A stretch of DNA of 64,000 nt from Hypholoma sublateritium FD-334 SS-4 (taxonomy: Eukaryota > Basidiomycota > Agaricomycetes > Agaricales > Strophariaceae), in assembly GCA_000827495.1 (NCBI GenBank), contig KN817572.1, positions 186,001-250,000 of the forward strand. The letters are read 5' to 3'. Shown in pieces: positions 23,495-33,584 of this stretch. Below the pieces are notes generated by a model, which was not told where the DNA came from, did no database searches, and worked only from the letters and a program-made list of their open reading frames with translations. Each line of letters starts with the position of its first letter. Position 1 is the stretch's first letter. The position numbers and the translations under genes were made by a program.

Positions 23495-24421
23495 TTACTC
23501 GAAGGGATTCGTCCGGCCAGCCTTGAAGGTAATGAGTATATTTTAAACTCGTCTTTGAGCGAAGGACTAACCTGGTGGTCTCCGCCGCGATCTGGACCTT
23601 CACCACAGCCACAAAGCCATTCATGCCACCATCGAACTGGTTTTGTGTCTTCTTCGGAGGGAGGAGGATCAACTGAAAATAAAGGGTCGGGAGAGTCGGT
23701 AGTTGGAGGTGGAGTTCGAGGCGGGGGCAGATTCAGCGGTTGGGGTGGCGGATGTGATGATATTAACGTTCCGGTAGGCGAGAAGGCATTGATCGGGGGA
23801 AGCGCAGAAGTCGAAGGGTCCCGGGGTGGCGGTGAATGCGGGTCTGCAAAGGGCGACGCCGACTCTGAGGGGTTGGAAAATGGGTCAACCAATTGGGTAC
23901 TGTCAAAGTCTGAATGCGTCGGGGATGGTGTTGGACTCGTATTTATATCATTCAACGGGACGATGTCGATGTTGTCCCGCGACGTCAGAGCAGTATGTGT
24001 GCCGATACCACCTAGCGAAGAATTTCTCGTTTTTCTGCCCGACCAAAGGAGGCTAGCACGCCGTGATACGTCGGTCACCAGCGAGGCGCTTGAAGTGCTT
24101 GTCGATGACCCGCGCGCAGCTTTCCGCCGTTGGCGTTCAGCAATTTCCCATCTCTTCAGATTCTAGACAAAAGGTTACGGCGTGTACAGTACAAGTGAAA
24201 GAGTTATATACCTCCTCGATACGCCGCGTTTCCTCTGCGTCTTCATTTATAGGTGGATATGAAGTGTCGTCTTCTGACACCGGGCTATGCGTTTGGCGAT
24301 CCTTGCCCTTTCCTAAGTGGTCTGGGTGGGTATATTCGTCGTCGAACCGAACGAAATGAGAATGACCAAGGTCCTCTTCTTCTGACAAGTGAATAGCTGG
24401 CGGGTTGCTCTGGGAGGCCAT
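23495..24421 (-). CDS. Hypothetical disordered protein ending in AGRTNPFE
   Basis: Three exons. The start used is 24421 (MASQSNPPAIHLSEEED); an in-frame ATG at 24496 would add 25 residues. The first exon is acidic (HFVRFDDEYTHPDHLGKGKDR). The second opens with a short basic helix (NLKRWEIAERQRRKAARG) and is then rich in Ser, Thr and Pro. The last part has HEWLCGCGEGPDRGG and, after a short intron, ends DHQAGRTNPFE. I have the impression that this C-terminus recurs in basidiomycete proteins, but I could not check it. The function is unknown. The gene lies 134 bp after the membrane protein gene on the same strand, so the two may share regulation. Confidence 0.7.
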
Positions 24422-24555
24422 GGACGTCAAATGAGGAGCGCGAGTGGCTAGCCGAGGCCATGATGCGTTTATTGACGTCTGTTTGATCTCCGACACAGCA
24501 TTAAATTATAACTAGCTACCAATGGTATCAAATAGTATCCATAAAAATCCGTTTC

Positions 24556-25921
24556 TCAGAACCGTCCGTCACTCCGTTTCCCTCCGTACGATGGGCCATC
24601 ATCAAATTCAGAGCTTCCGTCGTCCGACAAGTAGTTTCGCAGCCCTGACGCTTTCGGCGCTCCGCTGTGCAGGATAGGCGTAGAAGATTCGTCCAATGCG
24701 TCCCGCGTATAATCACGGCTGCCTCCGTTTTTGGGTAAAGATAGAATTGATGCTCGCGCCGTTTCTCGCATGTTCATCAGATTTTGGTGGAAAGCGTTCT
24801 AAAACGAGCGTTAGACCAATAGGCGACGTCAACTAAAAGCAAAATGTCTTGCCTGCTCGCGCCAGTATTGTGCACGCTTTTCTCGCTCCGCGTCTCTTTG
24901 CTTCCGGTGCGCAAAGAATAGTCCAGTGAGAGTTCCAGCCATCCCTGCATCATTTTAGTGGAAAACACGAAGGGGAGACGACCAAGATACTTACCACCAA
25001 TGATACCGAGAGCAACCAAGATGTAAACATATATTCCAAAGTGACGGGGAGTTGCAGCGGTCTCTCCGCAGACATTTGTGGTCAGGCAATTGAACGAAGC
25101 ACACCTGACTCTAATTTAAAGGTCGTCATCTCCCGAATGACAAAAACGTACTCTTTATCTGCGGAGCATGCGACACCCAGATCTTTGCTTTGCATACATT
25201 GCAAGGCTTGTGAATCGCAGTACAGGCCAAGTTGACAGTTGCCCCTTTACTTTCCAATTAGCAGATGATAAACAGGAGTGATACATACTCTACCTTGAAA
25301 CGATATCAATGAATTCACCGCTTGCTCCGTATCCAGTGTAACCCGTGTTCTCAACTACACAGGCGCTGCCTGCTGTGACATTGGCCCACCTATGCGGGAA
25401 TAAGGCGACTGCTACTTAGTGGGAATAAGAATTTACTCACATGCACACGTTATTAAGGCAAACAGATCCATTGACGTTGAGACCACGACCACTAGTATCG
25501 GCAAGATCCTTGAAATTGTCCGGGCCCAAACATTGATCTACAGAGATGTGAATAATGAGACGGGCAAAGATGCGAGTAACCGACCGTCGCGGTTGAGCTG
25601 GCATGGTGAGCCTACTTCGAGTTGAGGTAGGCATCCGCTGCCTTCGTCGGGGCAGAATTCCCCTTTATCGCACTTAGGCGGAAGGATGTCGGAGCCTGTG
25701 GTATAGCCAAAAGGGAAATCGTCTTTTCGGCAGGCCTTGAGGTCACAAAGGCCTGTGGAGTTGCAGAAAGTGACCGAATTACATTCACTCCAAAACTGGT
25801 AGGTTCCGGCTTGAAGTCTACTGTTGGCGACGTTGCAAGCTTCACCCTTGTTTGCAGTTCCAGCAAAGATTTGAGGGAGGGAGGGGGAGGCGAATAAAAG
25901 GAACGTGAATAAGGAATTCAT
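24556..25921 (-). CDS. Single-pass membrane protein with cysteine-rich extracellular part
   Basis: Several exons. A signal peptide (MNSLFTFLLFASPSLPQIFAG) is followed by about 200 residues with regularly placed cysteines: EACNVANSRL, ECNSVTFCNSTGLC, PPKCDKGEFCPDEGSGC. A single hydrophobic segment (about 24950-25030) reads YVYILVALGIIGGMAGTL and is followed by a basic stop-transfer stretch (AHRKQRDAEREKRAQYW). The cytoplasmic tail is short, Ser-rich and ends GGKRSDGRF. The layout is that of a cell-surface receptor or wall-linked protein; no enzyme domain is seen and I do not know its function. It is head to head with the Smr gene, 168 bp apart. Confidence 0.75.
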
Positions 25922-26089
25922 GGTGGAGGAAGGGAAATGATGATTGAAGCCACAGCGCTGCTGCGCTTCCCTTGTTGTCAAGCTGATTACCAAATCCTAC
26001 GTCACATAATTAATTATTTCCTGCTAACTCCTCTCAACGTGCATCCATGCTGTCTTTTCACCGAAGGCGTCTAAGCCTTCGTTCTAGCC

Positions 26090-27088
26090 ATGTCTATGTG
26101 GCTTCAGCTCTTCCAGACCGTCCTCAACCTCTTCTGTGCGCCCAAATCCCCAGATAAGCCGCAGCAGCCGGCCCAAGGTCCCCCGCAGCACGCGCAGCAA
26201 CCTCAATGGCAGCCTAGCCCGCCTCATATATCCAAACCACATACCAAACCTCCCGGAAAAAATTATCAGGCAATTTCATGTCCGGTTCACCCATTCCGTC
26301 ACTACTAACATTTCTCTACGGGTTAGGACGCTAACCAGATCAACCAAAATAACGAATACTATGTCTCCCTCCGAGCCCAGGCAAATGAACATGGCGATGA
26401 AATGGCTAAGGCTTTCCGAGAGAGCCACGAGGCGTATGAGAACGGAGATCGCGCGCTAGCAAAGGAACTATCAAATAAAGGAAAGGACCACCAACGCAAG
26501 ATGGAGCAATTGAACAAACAAGCCAGTGATTATATCTTTGTCGGTCCGTCGTTCTTACTGCTTCCGCTGCTTGTCACTCATATATCGAACCAGAAAACAA
26601 CAAAGTGAGATATCTCCTACACATTTGGATATCAATTCCATAAAAAAAATAGGACAGCGCACCAGATGAAATCGATCTACATGGTCTTTATGTGAAAGAA
26701 GCCATATCTCGTGTCGAGCAAGCTATTCAATCGGCGAACCTAGCTGGAGAAACCCAGCTAAACTTGATTGTCGGTCAGTAGGGATTAATTCAGAATATCT
26801 CGCCCAATTAAATCCCCGAACAGGTAAAGGTCTTCACTCCACTGGCGGCGTTGCCAAGATCAAGCCTGCCATCGCCGACCTTATTCAAAAGTACATATTT
26901 CGCCTCGAGGAAAAATGTACAGCGTCCTGATCACCCCCTAACCCAGGTATAATTTGACGGCACAGATCGATCCCAATAATTCCGGTGTCCTCATAGTGCT
27001 GCTTCAATCATCAGGGCAAAGAGGGATTGGAGCTGATGAAATATCGCGCCGCCTTGAACGCAGTGATGAGGGCTGTACTATCATGTAA
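26090..27088 (+). CDS. Smr-domain protein with DUF1771
   Basis: Start at 26090 (MSMWLQLFQTVLNLF), then a Pro/Gln-rich linker. The DUF1771 helix pair is YYVSLRAQANEHGDEMAKAF through ALAKELSNKGKDHQRKMEQL. A short linker exon rebuilds YIFVENNK. The Smr domain then begins EIDLHGLYVKEAI, has NLIVGKGLHSTGG (the usual GxGxHS-type motif) and ends near LIVLLQ. Splice phases agree. Smr domains are linked to nucleic acid nicking or RNA cleavage; DUF1771-Smr proteins are known in fungi and plants. The stop is TAA at 27086-27088. It converges with the antizyme gene, 184 bp away. Confidence 0.85.
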
Positions 27089-27272
27089 CAAGATTCCAGT
27101 TGTTGTACTGCTCCTATTTACTATTAGTGTGGACTTGTAAATGCTCATTTGGATCAATGAATGATAAAAGGATAAAGGATGTTTTTTTTATTGATTTTCG
27201 ATAAAACTATAACAGAAGAGGTACAGACCAAGTACACGAAAAGAAAGGGGCATAATTTCACAGCCAATTAGA

Positions 27273-28432
27273 TCAGATCTCCAGACCAACAAGAACAAAA
27301 GCAGGATCAACTTGGAAGGGGGGTTTGGTGACTACACTACCTCCAACATACATCAAAGAATGGAGGACACTTCCGAGTGTGGGTGAGGACCGCTCCAAGA
27401 CGATGATGAGTGCCTGGCAATCAAGCCTCTCATCGGCAAGATCAAGCAATGCGACGATACTATCGGGTCTGTGAGCGAAGGTCTGGAAGATAATGAATAA
27501 GAACAATGTACCTTTCACGCAAGCTTACAGAAGCAGCACTCTTGCCGTCCACATACAATGTCTTCGGGGAGCCAGGTAGCTCGAGCACTATGCCATTGAA
27601 GTCGGCCCCGAGATTGGGTGCTGATATGGAGACAGTCTTTGCGTAAGGAAGCGCAGACAGGCCCTGATGAGGGAAGACGGTCATCAGGAAGTCTAGCGCG
27701 TCATTCCTGTGAGATTGCTCCATGATGGACCTTCCACTGTGCCCACTAGAGTCACTAGAGTCATCGGGAGTCAAGGGTGGGGTTGAGCTGGAGCTGTTGT
27801 TTGAGTTATTCCTGCGCGGAATATCTCTCGGGGACGTATTCAAACGAGAATTTGGGTGTTTATTGGAGAATTTAGACGAAACTGATTCGCTGCCGTTATG
27901 GTGAGAACGCAACGATGATTGAGCTGAGAAGTCGGGATATTGATAGGGGGGAGATGGCGCCAGACTGCCTGTCACACAGTCTGACGACCCTCGATCGGGA
28001 GGGCATTTTGCTTTAGGGGCGTCAAAAGCGCCACTGGAGAGACGAGAACAGTTATGAAATGGACTGCAGATGGAACTCTAGCTCTACGTACCCCGGGCCC
28101 TCCAGAGAAGGTAGTGGAATAGTAGTACATGTCCTCGGTGCCCTGAAGGTGGCACACTGCAAGCACACTAGGCTCGTTGTCGAAGGTGAAAGCCCCATCC
28201 CCAACGGTTTGACGACCGTTGCTAATAAAAATATAAGCCAAAAACGGGGCCATCGAAGAAAGGGGACGTACGCGGGGCAAAGACTAGATTTCTGATTCGA
28301 TATATTTGACATTTCGGATAACAACATAAGCTGCCAACTTGGTAGATTCGACGGGGAGAGTGCTGTAGTGGTTGCGGTCAAGGTGTGCGTGAGCAAGGGC
28401 CACGAGGACCCGCAGCGGATCGATGAAACCAT
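27273..28432 (-). CDS. OAZ1: Ornithine decarboxylase antizyme, expressed by +1 ribosomal frameshift
   Basis: Exon 1 (28432-28272), exon 2 (28221-28092) and exon 3 from 28033 join in phase to a zero frame of 100 codons that ends UGG CGC UUU UGA, with the stop at 28024-28022. In the +1 frame the sequence goes on DAPKAKCPPDRG, a Ser-rich stretch and the antizyme domain: GADFNGIVLELPGSPKTLYV, a last splice, then SIVALLDLADERLDCQALII, VLERSSPTLGSVL and FVLVGLEI. Animal antizyme has the same layout at this point (a Trp codon two before the slip codon, UGA, then DAP). Antizyme binds ornithine decarboxylase, sends it to the proteasome and limits polyamine uptake; polyamines raise frameshifting. Which upstream ATG starts ORF1 is not certain. 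Nothing suggests a sequencing error. Confidence 0.88.
28017..28033 (-). promoter_or_regulatory. Antizyme +1 frameshift site (UUU-UGA)
   Basis: On the minus strand the bases read TGG CGC TTT TGA CGC CC, the first exon bases after the 3' splice site. The zero frame stops at TGA (28024-28022). Skipping one base after TTT gives GAC GCC CC, the start of the antizyme frame. UUU-UGA and UCC-UGA are known antizyme slip sites. A downstream stimulator was not looked for by folding. Confidence 0.8.
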
Positions 28433-28681
28433 GACTAAGCGCCGGCATTTGCCGCAAACTTTCGACCCTCCTCCCTAGCATCGAGCGCACCGCCGTACCA
28501 CACAGCGCCCTCAACTCGGTGAGTATCTCGCATTCAATCCATCCTATCGTACGTACGGCCTGTCTCTACACGTTCTACGCGCTTCGTACGCGCTTTTCCC
28601 GAACCGTTGGGATGGATGCGCAAACTTCACCCCAGATGACCTTATGCTGACCTTTGTGCCAGACCCGCTTATCTCATAAAT
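28433..28681. promoter_or_regulatory. Shared promoter of antizyme and RPS2
   Basis: Only about 250 bp separate the start codons of two divergent genes, the antizyme on the minus strand and 40S ribosomal protein S2 on the plus strand. The region is partly pyrimidine-rich on the RPS2 side, as in many ribosomal protein promoters. No specific site was recognised. Confidence 0.5.
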
Positions 28682-28880
28682 ATGGCCGACGCTGCACGAG
28701 GACGCGGAGGATTTGGACGTGGAAGGGGAGATCGTGGCCGTGGCCGCAGAGGCCCCCGTCGCGGAGGACGCAAGGACGAGGAGAAGGAATGGTGAGCAGG
28801 CAAAATTCCTCGCTTGCGTTTTGACATGCTCAAATAATGCTAGGGTTCCCGTCACCAAATTGGGCCGTTTAGTAAAGGAT

Positions 28881-28918
<38 letters not shown>

Positions 28919-28976
28919 CCTGCCCGTCAAAGAGTACCAGATCATCGACGCCTTCCTTCCCAAGCTCAAGGATGAA

Positions 28977-29008
<32 letters not shown>

Positions 29009-29560
29009 CCGCGCCGGTCAGCGCACCCGTTTCAAGGCATTCGTCGCTATCGGTGACGGTGAGGGCCACGTTGGTCTCGGTGTCAAGTGCGCCAAAGAAG
29101 TCGCTACTGCCATCCGCGGTGCTATCATCCTCGCCAAACTCTCCGTCATCCCCGTCCGAAGAGGTTACTGGGGTGCTGCTCTCGGTGAACCCCACACCGT
29201 CCCTTCAAAAGTCAGCGGAAAGGTTGGCTCAGTCATGTGCCGTCTCATTCCTGCTCCCCGAGGAACTGGAATCGTCGCTGCCCCTGCTTCTAAGCGTCTG
29301 CTACAGCTTGCTGGTGTCGAGGATGTCTACACACAGTCCAAGGGTTCCACTGCGACCATGGGTAACTTCTTGAAGGCTACCTTCGCTGCCGTACGTTTCA
29401 TTACATCTCCTTGCTGTTATCCTTACTCAATTGTAACTTTCAGATCACCAAAACTTATGCCTTCCTCACCCCCGATCTCTGGCGCGAAATCCCTGTATCA
29501 AAATTCCCTTACGACGAACACAGTGCTCATCTCCAGCTTGCCGGAAAGAAGGCATACTAG
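28682..29560 (+). CDS. RPS2: 40S ribosomal protein S2 (uS5)
   Basis: Exons 28682-28791, 28844-29390 and 29444-29560 join in phase to 257 residues, the usual length of eukaryotic S2. The N-terminus carries the RGG-rich tail ([18 protein letters not shown]). The S5 N-terminal domain has [15 protein letters not shown] and [17 protein letters not shown], followed by [19 protein letters not shown]; the C-terminal domain has [20 protein letters not shown] and the end [15 protein letters not shown]. It is a core part of the small ribosomal subunit, near the mRNA entry site. Codon use is strongly biased to C-ending codons, as expected for a highly expressed gene. Confidence 0.97.
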
Positions 29561-30210
29561 ATACTTTTTTTCGACATGTTTGCTCTCGTCTAGCTTGAAT
29601 TCATTTACATTTTGATCACAACGCGAGTAACATACCAAGAAATGTGAATTTGTATAATGTAATGTGGCTTGCAAACTAAGGAAGGATTGGCGTTGTTGAT
29701 CTGAGTTTGTTTCCGATCTCTTGGACAGGCCTTCTCTTGCATCTACAGCTACACTGCTTGGCTTGGAACGCATCTAGTCTTGGGCGGGATCTCGTACAAC
29801 CTGGTGCTCTATTCTACTGAACCTTTCTCATGGCATCGTCTTGCAACGAAAGTTTCTTGTACCTTGAATATCCATACTCGAGGGAGCCTGCAGCTGGTCA
29901 TACGCTACTCCCAGAGAATATTACCCGCGCCCAGGACTTGCATGGCCTCACATTAAATCGTCCCAAAAGAGATTGTACCTCCCTCGCTCGGTGACAACTG
30001 CCTGTCCGCTGCGACGAAGCTCTGCTGATTTTTACAAATAGAGAACGCCCTGCATCATGTTGCCCTGATGTGACGCCTAGCTTGCAGCAATACCACAGCA
30101 CGACGCCGAGCATCCTCCGCCGCTTCTCTGATTTCAACAATCTTGGCCGGGAAACCGAATATCAACAGTCTATTCTACCTACTCCTCGTCACTACCAGTC
30201 AAGTGTTAGA
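29561..30210. other. Intergenic, no gene seen
   Basis: Between the RPS2 stop and the start chosen for the next gene. It should hold the RPS2 3' untranslated region and the promoter of the downstream gene. An open frame runs into the downstream CDS from 30070 but has no ATG before 30211. No RNA gene or repeat was recognised. Confidence 0.45.
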
Positions 30211-31545
30211 ATGTCAGAAAGTATTCATTCGCCTGCAGTCAACTATCTTCAGTCCTGGAAACCTAGCACCGATAATGGACGCATTGGAGATCGAAGCCCG
30301 TACTTTGGGGAACGAGAAGAGTCGAGCCCGAGCAGTCTGCGGTCCAACCGATTGGAAATTTACGCTCCAAGTATCTCAGAGGACGGGCTATCGTCCTTGT
30401 ACGAATGCACGGCGTTCGATTTCCCAGCGCCACCCCCGATAACTAGTCCAGTCATCCGAAGAATGCGGAGTTCGCCGTGGTTCATGGACGACAGCAGCGA
30501 CAGTCTTAAAAACTTGTCGGAACAACAGCGGAGAATCCGGACAGTCCTGAACGAGTCTCTCACTATGGAAAGCAGGGACGATAGAAGAGCGATGGATAGA
30601 CTGGGCTCATTGAGCGCTGCAAGCTCGTTCAGAACGAGAGATTCATTCGATCATAAAGCGACTATTCACACGAAGCCGCGAGACAACGTAGAGTGGACAG
30701 GGAGGATCAGTGTACAAGGCGCGCTGCCTTCTAGCAGGTCTGAGAGCCTGCAGTGTGATCAGCGAAGGGTGCTCAGCGCGCTGCGAACAAACGACGTGGG
30801 ATTCCCTCCTCTGTCTCAAAGACCAATGCCCGCATTGCAGCAATCCGCGTCAATGCCGCATACCAATGCCGCAGTCAAGACTGACGAAGAAATTCAGCCG
30901 CGAGAATGGCAAAGTGCGCGTCCTATAGGTCGCTTGCCGCGGATAATTCGTAAAGTCGCCAGCATGAGGTCAGAAGCACAAAAAATCGAGGCGCCCGCGG
31001 TTCAATCCGGGCCTATTGGACGCAAAACCATTCCGAAAGCGCGTTCATTTCGGTCGATACTACGTTCCGCCGAAGCGGACAGAGCACGCGAACGTACCAA
31101 CGATGCTGGAGAATGGCACAGACCTTCAAGCTGGGTGTTGGGAAATCCGTTGCAGATAGTGAACCCTCCTGCGTTTTCAGATGTAGACTCTGGCTTGGCC
31201 GGTCATCGAGAGGATAATTTGTCGAGACATCAGCATTTATCCATTCCAGCGCAGAAAGCAACTACCACTTTGAGGGAAACAGATAGGCATGGTTCAGTAA
31301 ACAGCGGAGTTCTCGGAGCACCATTCCTGCACCGCCCATTTCAGAATTCAAGGAAGGGGAATTCGACCCAAGAGCAATGCGAAGGTCCAGATTCCTTCAT
31401 CAATATCACTCCAGACAATAAGATGAAATCCGACAGTAAGATAGGCGGCAAAAGAGACAGGATGAAGGTCCTAATTGCAAGAGCGAGTACCAGCATGTTT
31501 GGTTGGGGGAAGCAGCGCGCAGATCGAAAACCTGCCACGAAGTAA
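30211..31545 (+). CDS. Hypothetical disordered protein, 444 residues
   Basis: A single long exon from ATG at 30211 (MSESIHSPAVNYLQSW) to TAA at 31543-31545. The frame is open upstream to 30070, so an upstream exon or longer start is possible. The protein is rich in Ser and Arg and has several short basic patches (RPIGRLPRIIRKVASMRSE, KGNSTQEQ) but no known domain. The C-terminus is basic: KMKVLIARASTSMFGWG preceded by GGKRD. The length and lack of competing frames support a real gene. I do not recognise the function. Confidence 0.7.
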   Translation: MSESIHSPAVNYLQSWKPSTDNGRIGDRSPYFGEREESSPSSLRSNRLEIYAPSISEDGLSSLYECTAFDFPAPPPITSPVIRRMRSSPWFMDDSSDSLKNLSEQQRRIRTVLNESLTMESRDDRRAMDRLGSLSAASSFRTRDSFDHKATIHTKPRDNVEWTGRISVQGALPSSRSESLQCDQRRVLSALRTNDVGFPPLSQRPMPALQQSASMPHTNAAVKTDEEIQPREWQSARPIGRLPRIIRKVASMRSEAQKIEAPAVQSGPIGRKTIPKARSFRSILRSAEADRARERTNDAGEWHRPSSWVLGNPLQIVNPPAFSDVDSGLAGHREDNLSRHQHLSIPAQKATTTLRETDRHGSVNSGVLGAPFLHRPFQNSRKGNSTQEQCEGPDSFINITPDNKMKSDSKIGGKRDRMKVLIARASTSMFGWGKQRADRKPATK

Positions 31546-31699
31546 AGACTTTCAGGGGAAGTCGCTCTTGCGAGTCTGATTGCATAAATTGATGATTTTC
31601 AACACACCGGAGTGCGAAGGGGTGATTGGTATCTGTATTCCGTGAATAGGGATGATGATTAATGTAACTATAAGATAAATTAGTCCTACAACAAGCAAA

Positions 31700-32355
31700 T
31701 CAAGGTGTCCCGCTCTGTGGAGGGTCTACTGGAGTCCCTGGTGGATTCGTTGGGCCCTTTGTTGCGGTAGCGTCGGCAGCTGCTTCGGGAATCTTGTATT
31801 CAGCTTGCAGTCGTTCCCGTGCGCGGAATACTTTTGATTGCAGATAGTGCGAATGGAAAGTCAGCGCTTGCTTTCCGGGAGTTGTAGGTTTGGGTGCTGG
31901 TGGCGGCGGGGAATTAATTTTGAAAAGATGTTCGTAGTTCTTTGGGAAAGGAATTAAATTGTGAGAGACGGAGATAGGAGCGGGCGAATACCTTCATAAC
32001 CTGTTCCAGAGTGTCTCCCCGTTTAACGTTCAGTATCAGCTGCGCCTCATCCAAAGTCATCCGGTGGTGCCGTGTCAATTGATCCGTTGCAGAGCCAGAG
32101 TTGGCATGGCCTACACCAGCTGCATCACCGCCCATCACGCCAGCAGGAGAAGACTTTGCATCTGAAAAAGATAGATGTGAGTGAAGATGACGCGAACTCC
32201 GGTCTTGGACGTACTCTTCACGGCTTGCCGGCCTGCCTCCAAGAAAGCCTTGCCCAATATCTTTGTTCCTGTGAGCAGGATATTGACAATGACCTTTGGA
32301 GACGACTAAAAGGAGATGAGAGACTGTTCGAGGAGTAGGAGGAGATACATACCAT
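31700..32355 (-). CDS. PAM16: Pam16/Tim16, subunit of the mitochondrial import motor
   Basis: The J-like family pattern is clear: SSPKVIVNILLTGTKILGKA, then FLEAGRQAVK, DQLTRHHRMTLDEAQLILNV, KRGDTLEQVMK and NYEHLFKINSPP. The tail reads HYLQSKVFRARERLQAEY and ends PPGTPVDPPQSGTP. Pam16 pairs with Pam18 at the Tim23 channel and regulates mtHsp70 in protein import into the matrix. The start is unusual: the first coding exon is the ATG alone (32355-32353), followed by a 47 nt GT-AG intron (32352-32306). No other in-frame ATG lies before SSPKVIV, which supports this. It is head to head with RPA43 across 106 bp. Confidence 0.9.
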
Positions 32356-32461
32356 ATTTGAGGGTGAGATGGGACGGAGAGCAACCCTCAATGAACAAAA
32401 TTCGGTACAGGACGGCACACGTGATCGCCTCCAAATTTTGACCTCTTTCTTAACCACGACA
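32356..32461. promoter_or_regulatory. Short shared promoter of PAM16 and RPA43
   Basis: The start codons of two divergent genes are 106 bp apart, so both promoters and both 5' untranslated regions must fit in this gap or overlap. CACGTG occurs at about 32417, an E-box type motif. No TATA box is evident. Confidence 0.45.
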
Positions 32462-33527
32462 ATGTCTCCCTCAAAACGCAAGGACGCCCTCAATAATGTC
32501 GCTAACCAGCCACCAGCTAAAAGAGTGAAGGAGGATCATCCTTCTGATGGCGAATTCCAGGTCGTCAGATCCGCGCTCACCCTCTCTGTGCCCCCAGTGT
32601 TCGCCGCCAATCCCAGAGCCGGCATCGAAGAAATGCTCGACTCTATGATTATGCGGTAAATATTGCACTACATTCATTATGTATATGGCATGAAGGGAAT
32701 GAAGTTGTTTCTATTAGGTATATACCATCGTTGCAGGGCGTCGTGCTTTCGCATTCTAGTTTGGTTTTCGTGAATAGGGAGGCAATTATACAACGCGACT
32801 GCCCTTTCCTGATTTGCAAAGTCGCCTTTGACGCGACGGTATGGAGCCCTCGGGTGGGATTGAAACTATGTGCGTCCTAAATCTACTATGTTTTGGTAAC
32901 ACTGACTAAATTAATAACAGCGGGCAAGGTTAACCTATGCTCACCAGATCATATTTCTCTTCTTGTTCACCGGACGTTCAACGTTTCAATACCTCGGCAC
33001 CACATTCCTACAGATACATGGGAATTTGAATACGGGCCTGCTGAAAACGACCCAGAATATGGCTCAGTAACCAAGGAAGATGAGGAAAAACCCGACGGTG
33101 AAGCCGACAAAGAGCACGAGACTGGTGGGGAATGGGTTCACAAAGTAACTGGAAAGGCACTGGGTGGAAAGACAGGCGTGCTGCAGTTCACGGTGATAGG
33201 GTACGTTTCGCTGATTAAAAGGCGCACGGTGTACTGAAGTCAGGCAGTTTAACTGTGGCGAACGAAATGCTGTCTCTTCTCGGTTCTCTACAGCCCGATC
33301 CCTTTTCTTCACGACATACCGTTAATCAGCAAGTGGAAACTAAAAAACAAAATGGCGAAAGTCTTGACACAGAAGATGGCGACTCAGACGCGACATCGGA
33401 TTCGAATTCTGAATCAAAAGCAGACAGCGAAGATGAGGATAGCGAAGCGGATACATTTCAGATGCTGGGCAAACGAAAAGATTTGCAGGATTTGAAGGGC
33501 AAGAGTGTTCCTGGTAAAAAGAAGTGA
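32462..33527 (+). CDS. RPA43: RNA polymerase I subunit Rpa43
   Basis: Start at 32462 (MSPSKRKDALNNVANQ) with a basic N-terminus. The Rpb7/Rpa43-like N-terminal part has FAANPRAGIEEMLDSMIMRY, then IPSLQGVVLSHSSLVF after the first intron. The OB-like part follows in the later exons: GKVNLCSPDHISLLVHRTF and GVLQFTVIG. The C-terminal tail is very acidic and Ser-rich, ending with a basic patch (KGKSVPGKKK). Rpa43 forms the stalk of RNA polymerase I with Rpa14 and contacts Rrn3 at rDNA promoters. Exons end at GT and start after AG throughout. Confidence 0.88.
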
Positions 33528-33584
33528 TCTATATTTGTAGTCGATGTATGTGGCTGTGTCACCTTACAGCTTTGTCTCTATACC

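Noticed and set aside
24421..24600. A single gene made of the membrane protein and the AGRTNPFE protein
   Set aside because: No donor and acceptor pair gives a clean in-phase join, and the membrane protein ends in a natural-looking tail. It is not fully excluded.
27460..28052. Assembly error or pseudogene in the antizyme gene
   Set aside because: The frame change falls exactly at a UUU-UGA site with the same flanking codons as known antizyme slip sites, and the rest of the domain is intact.
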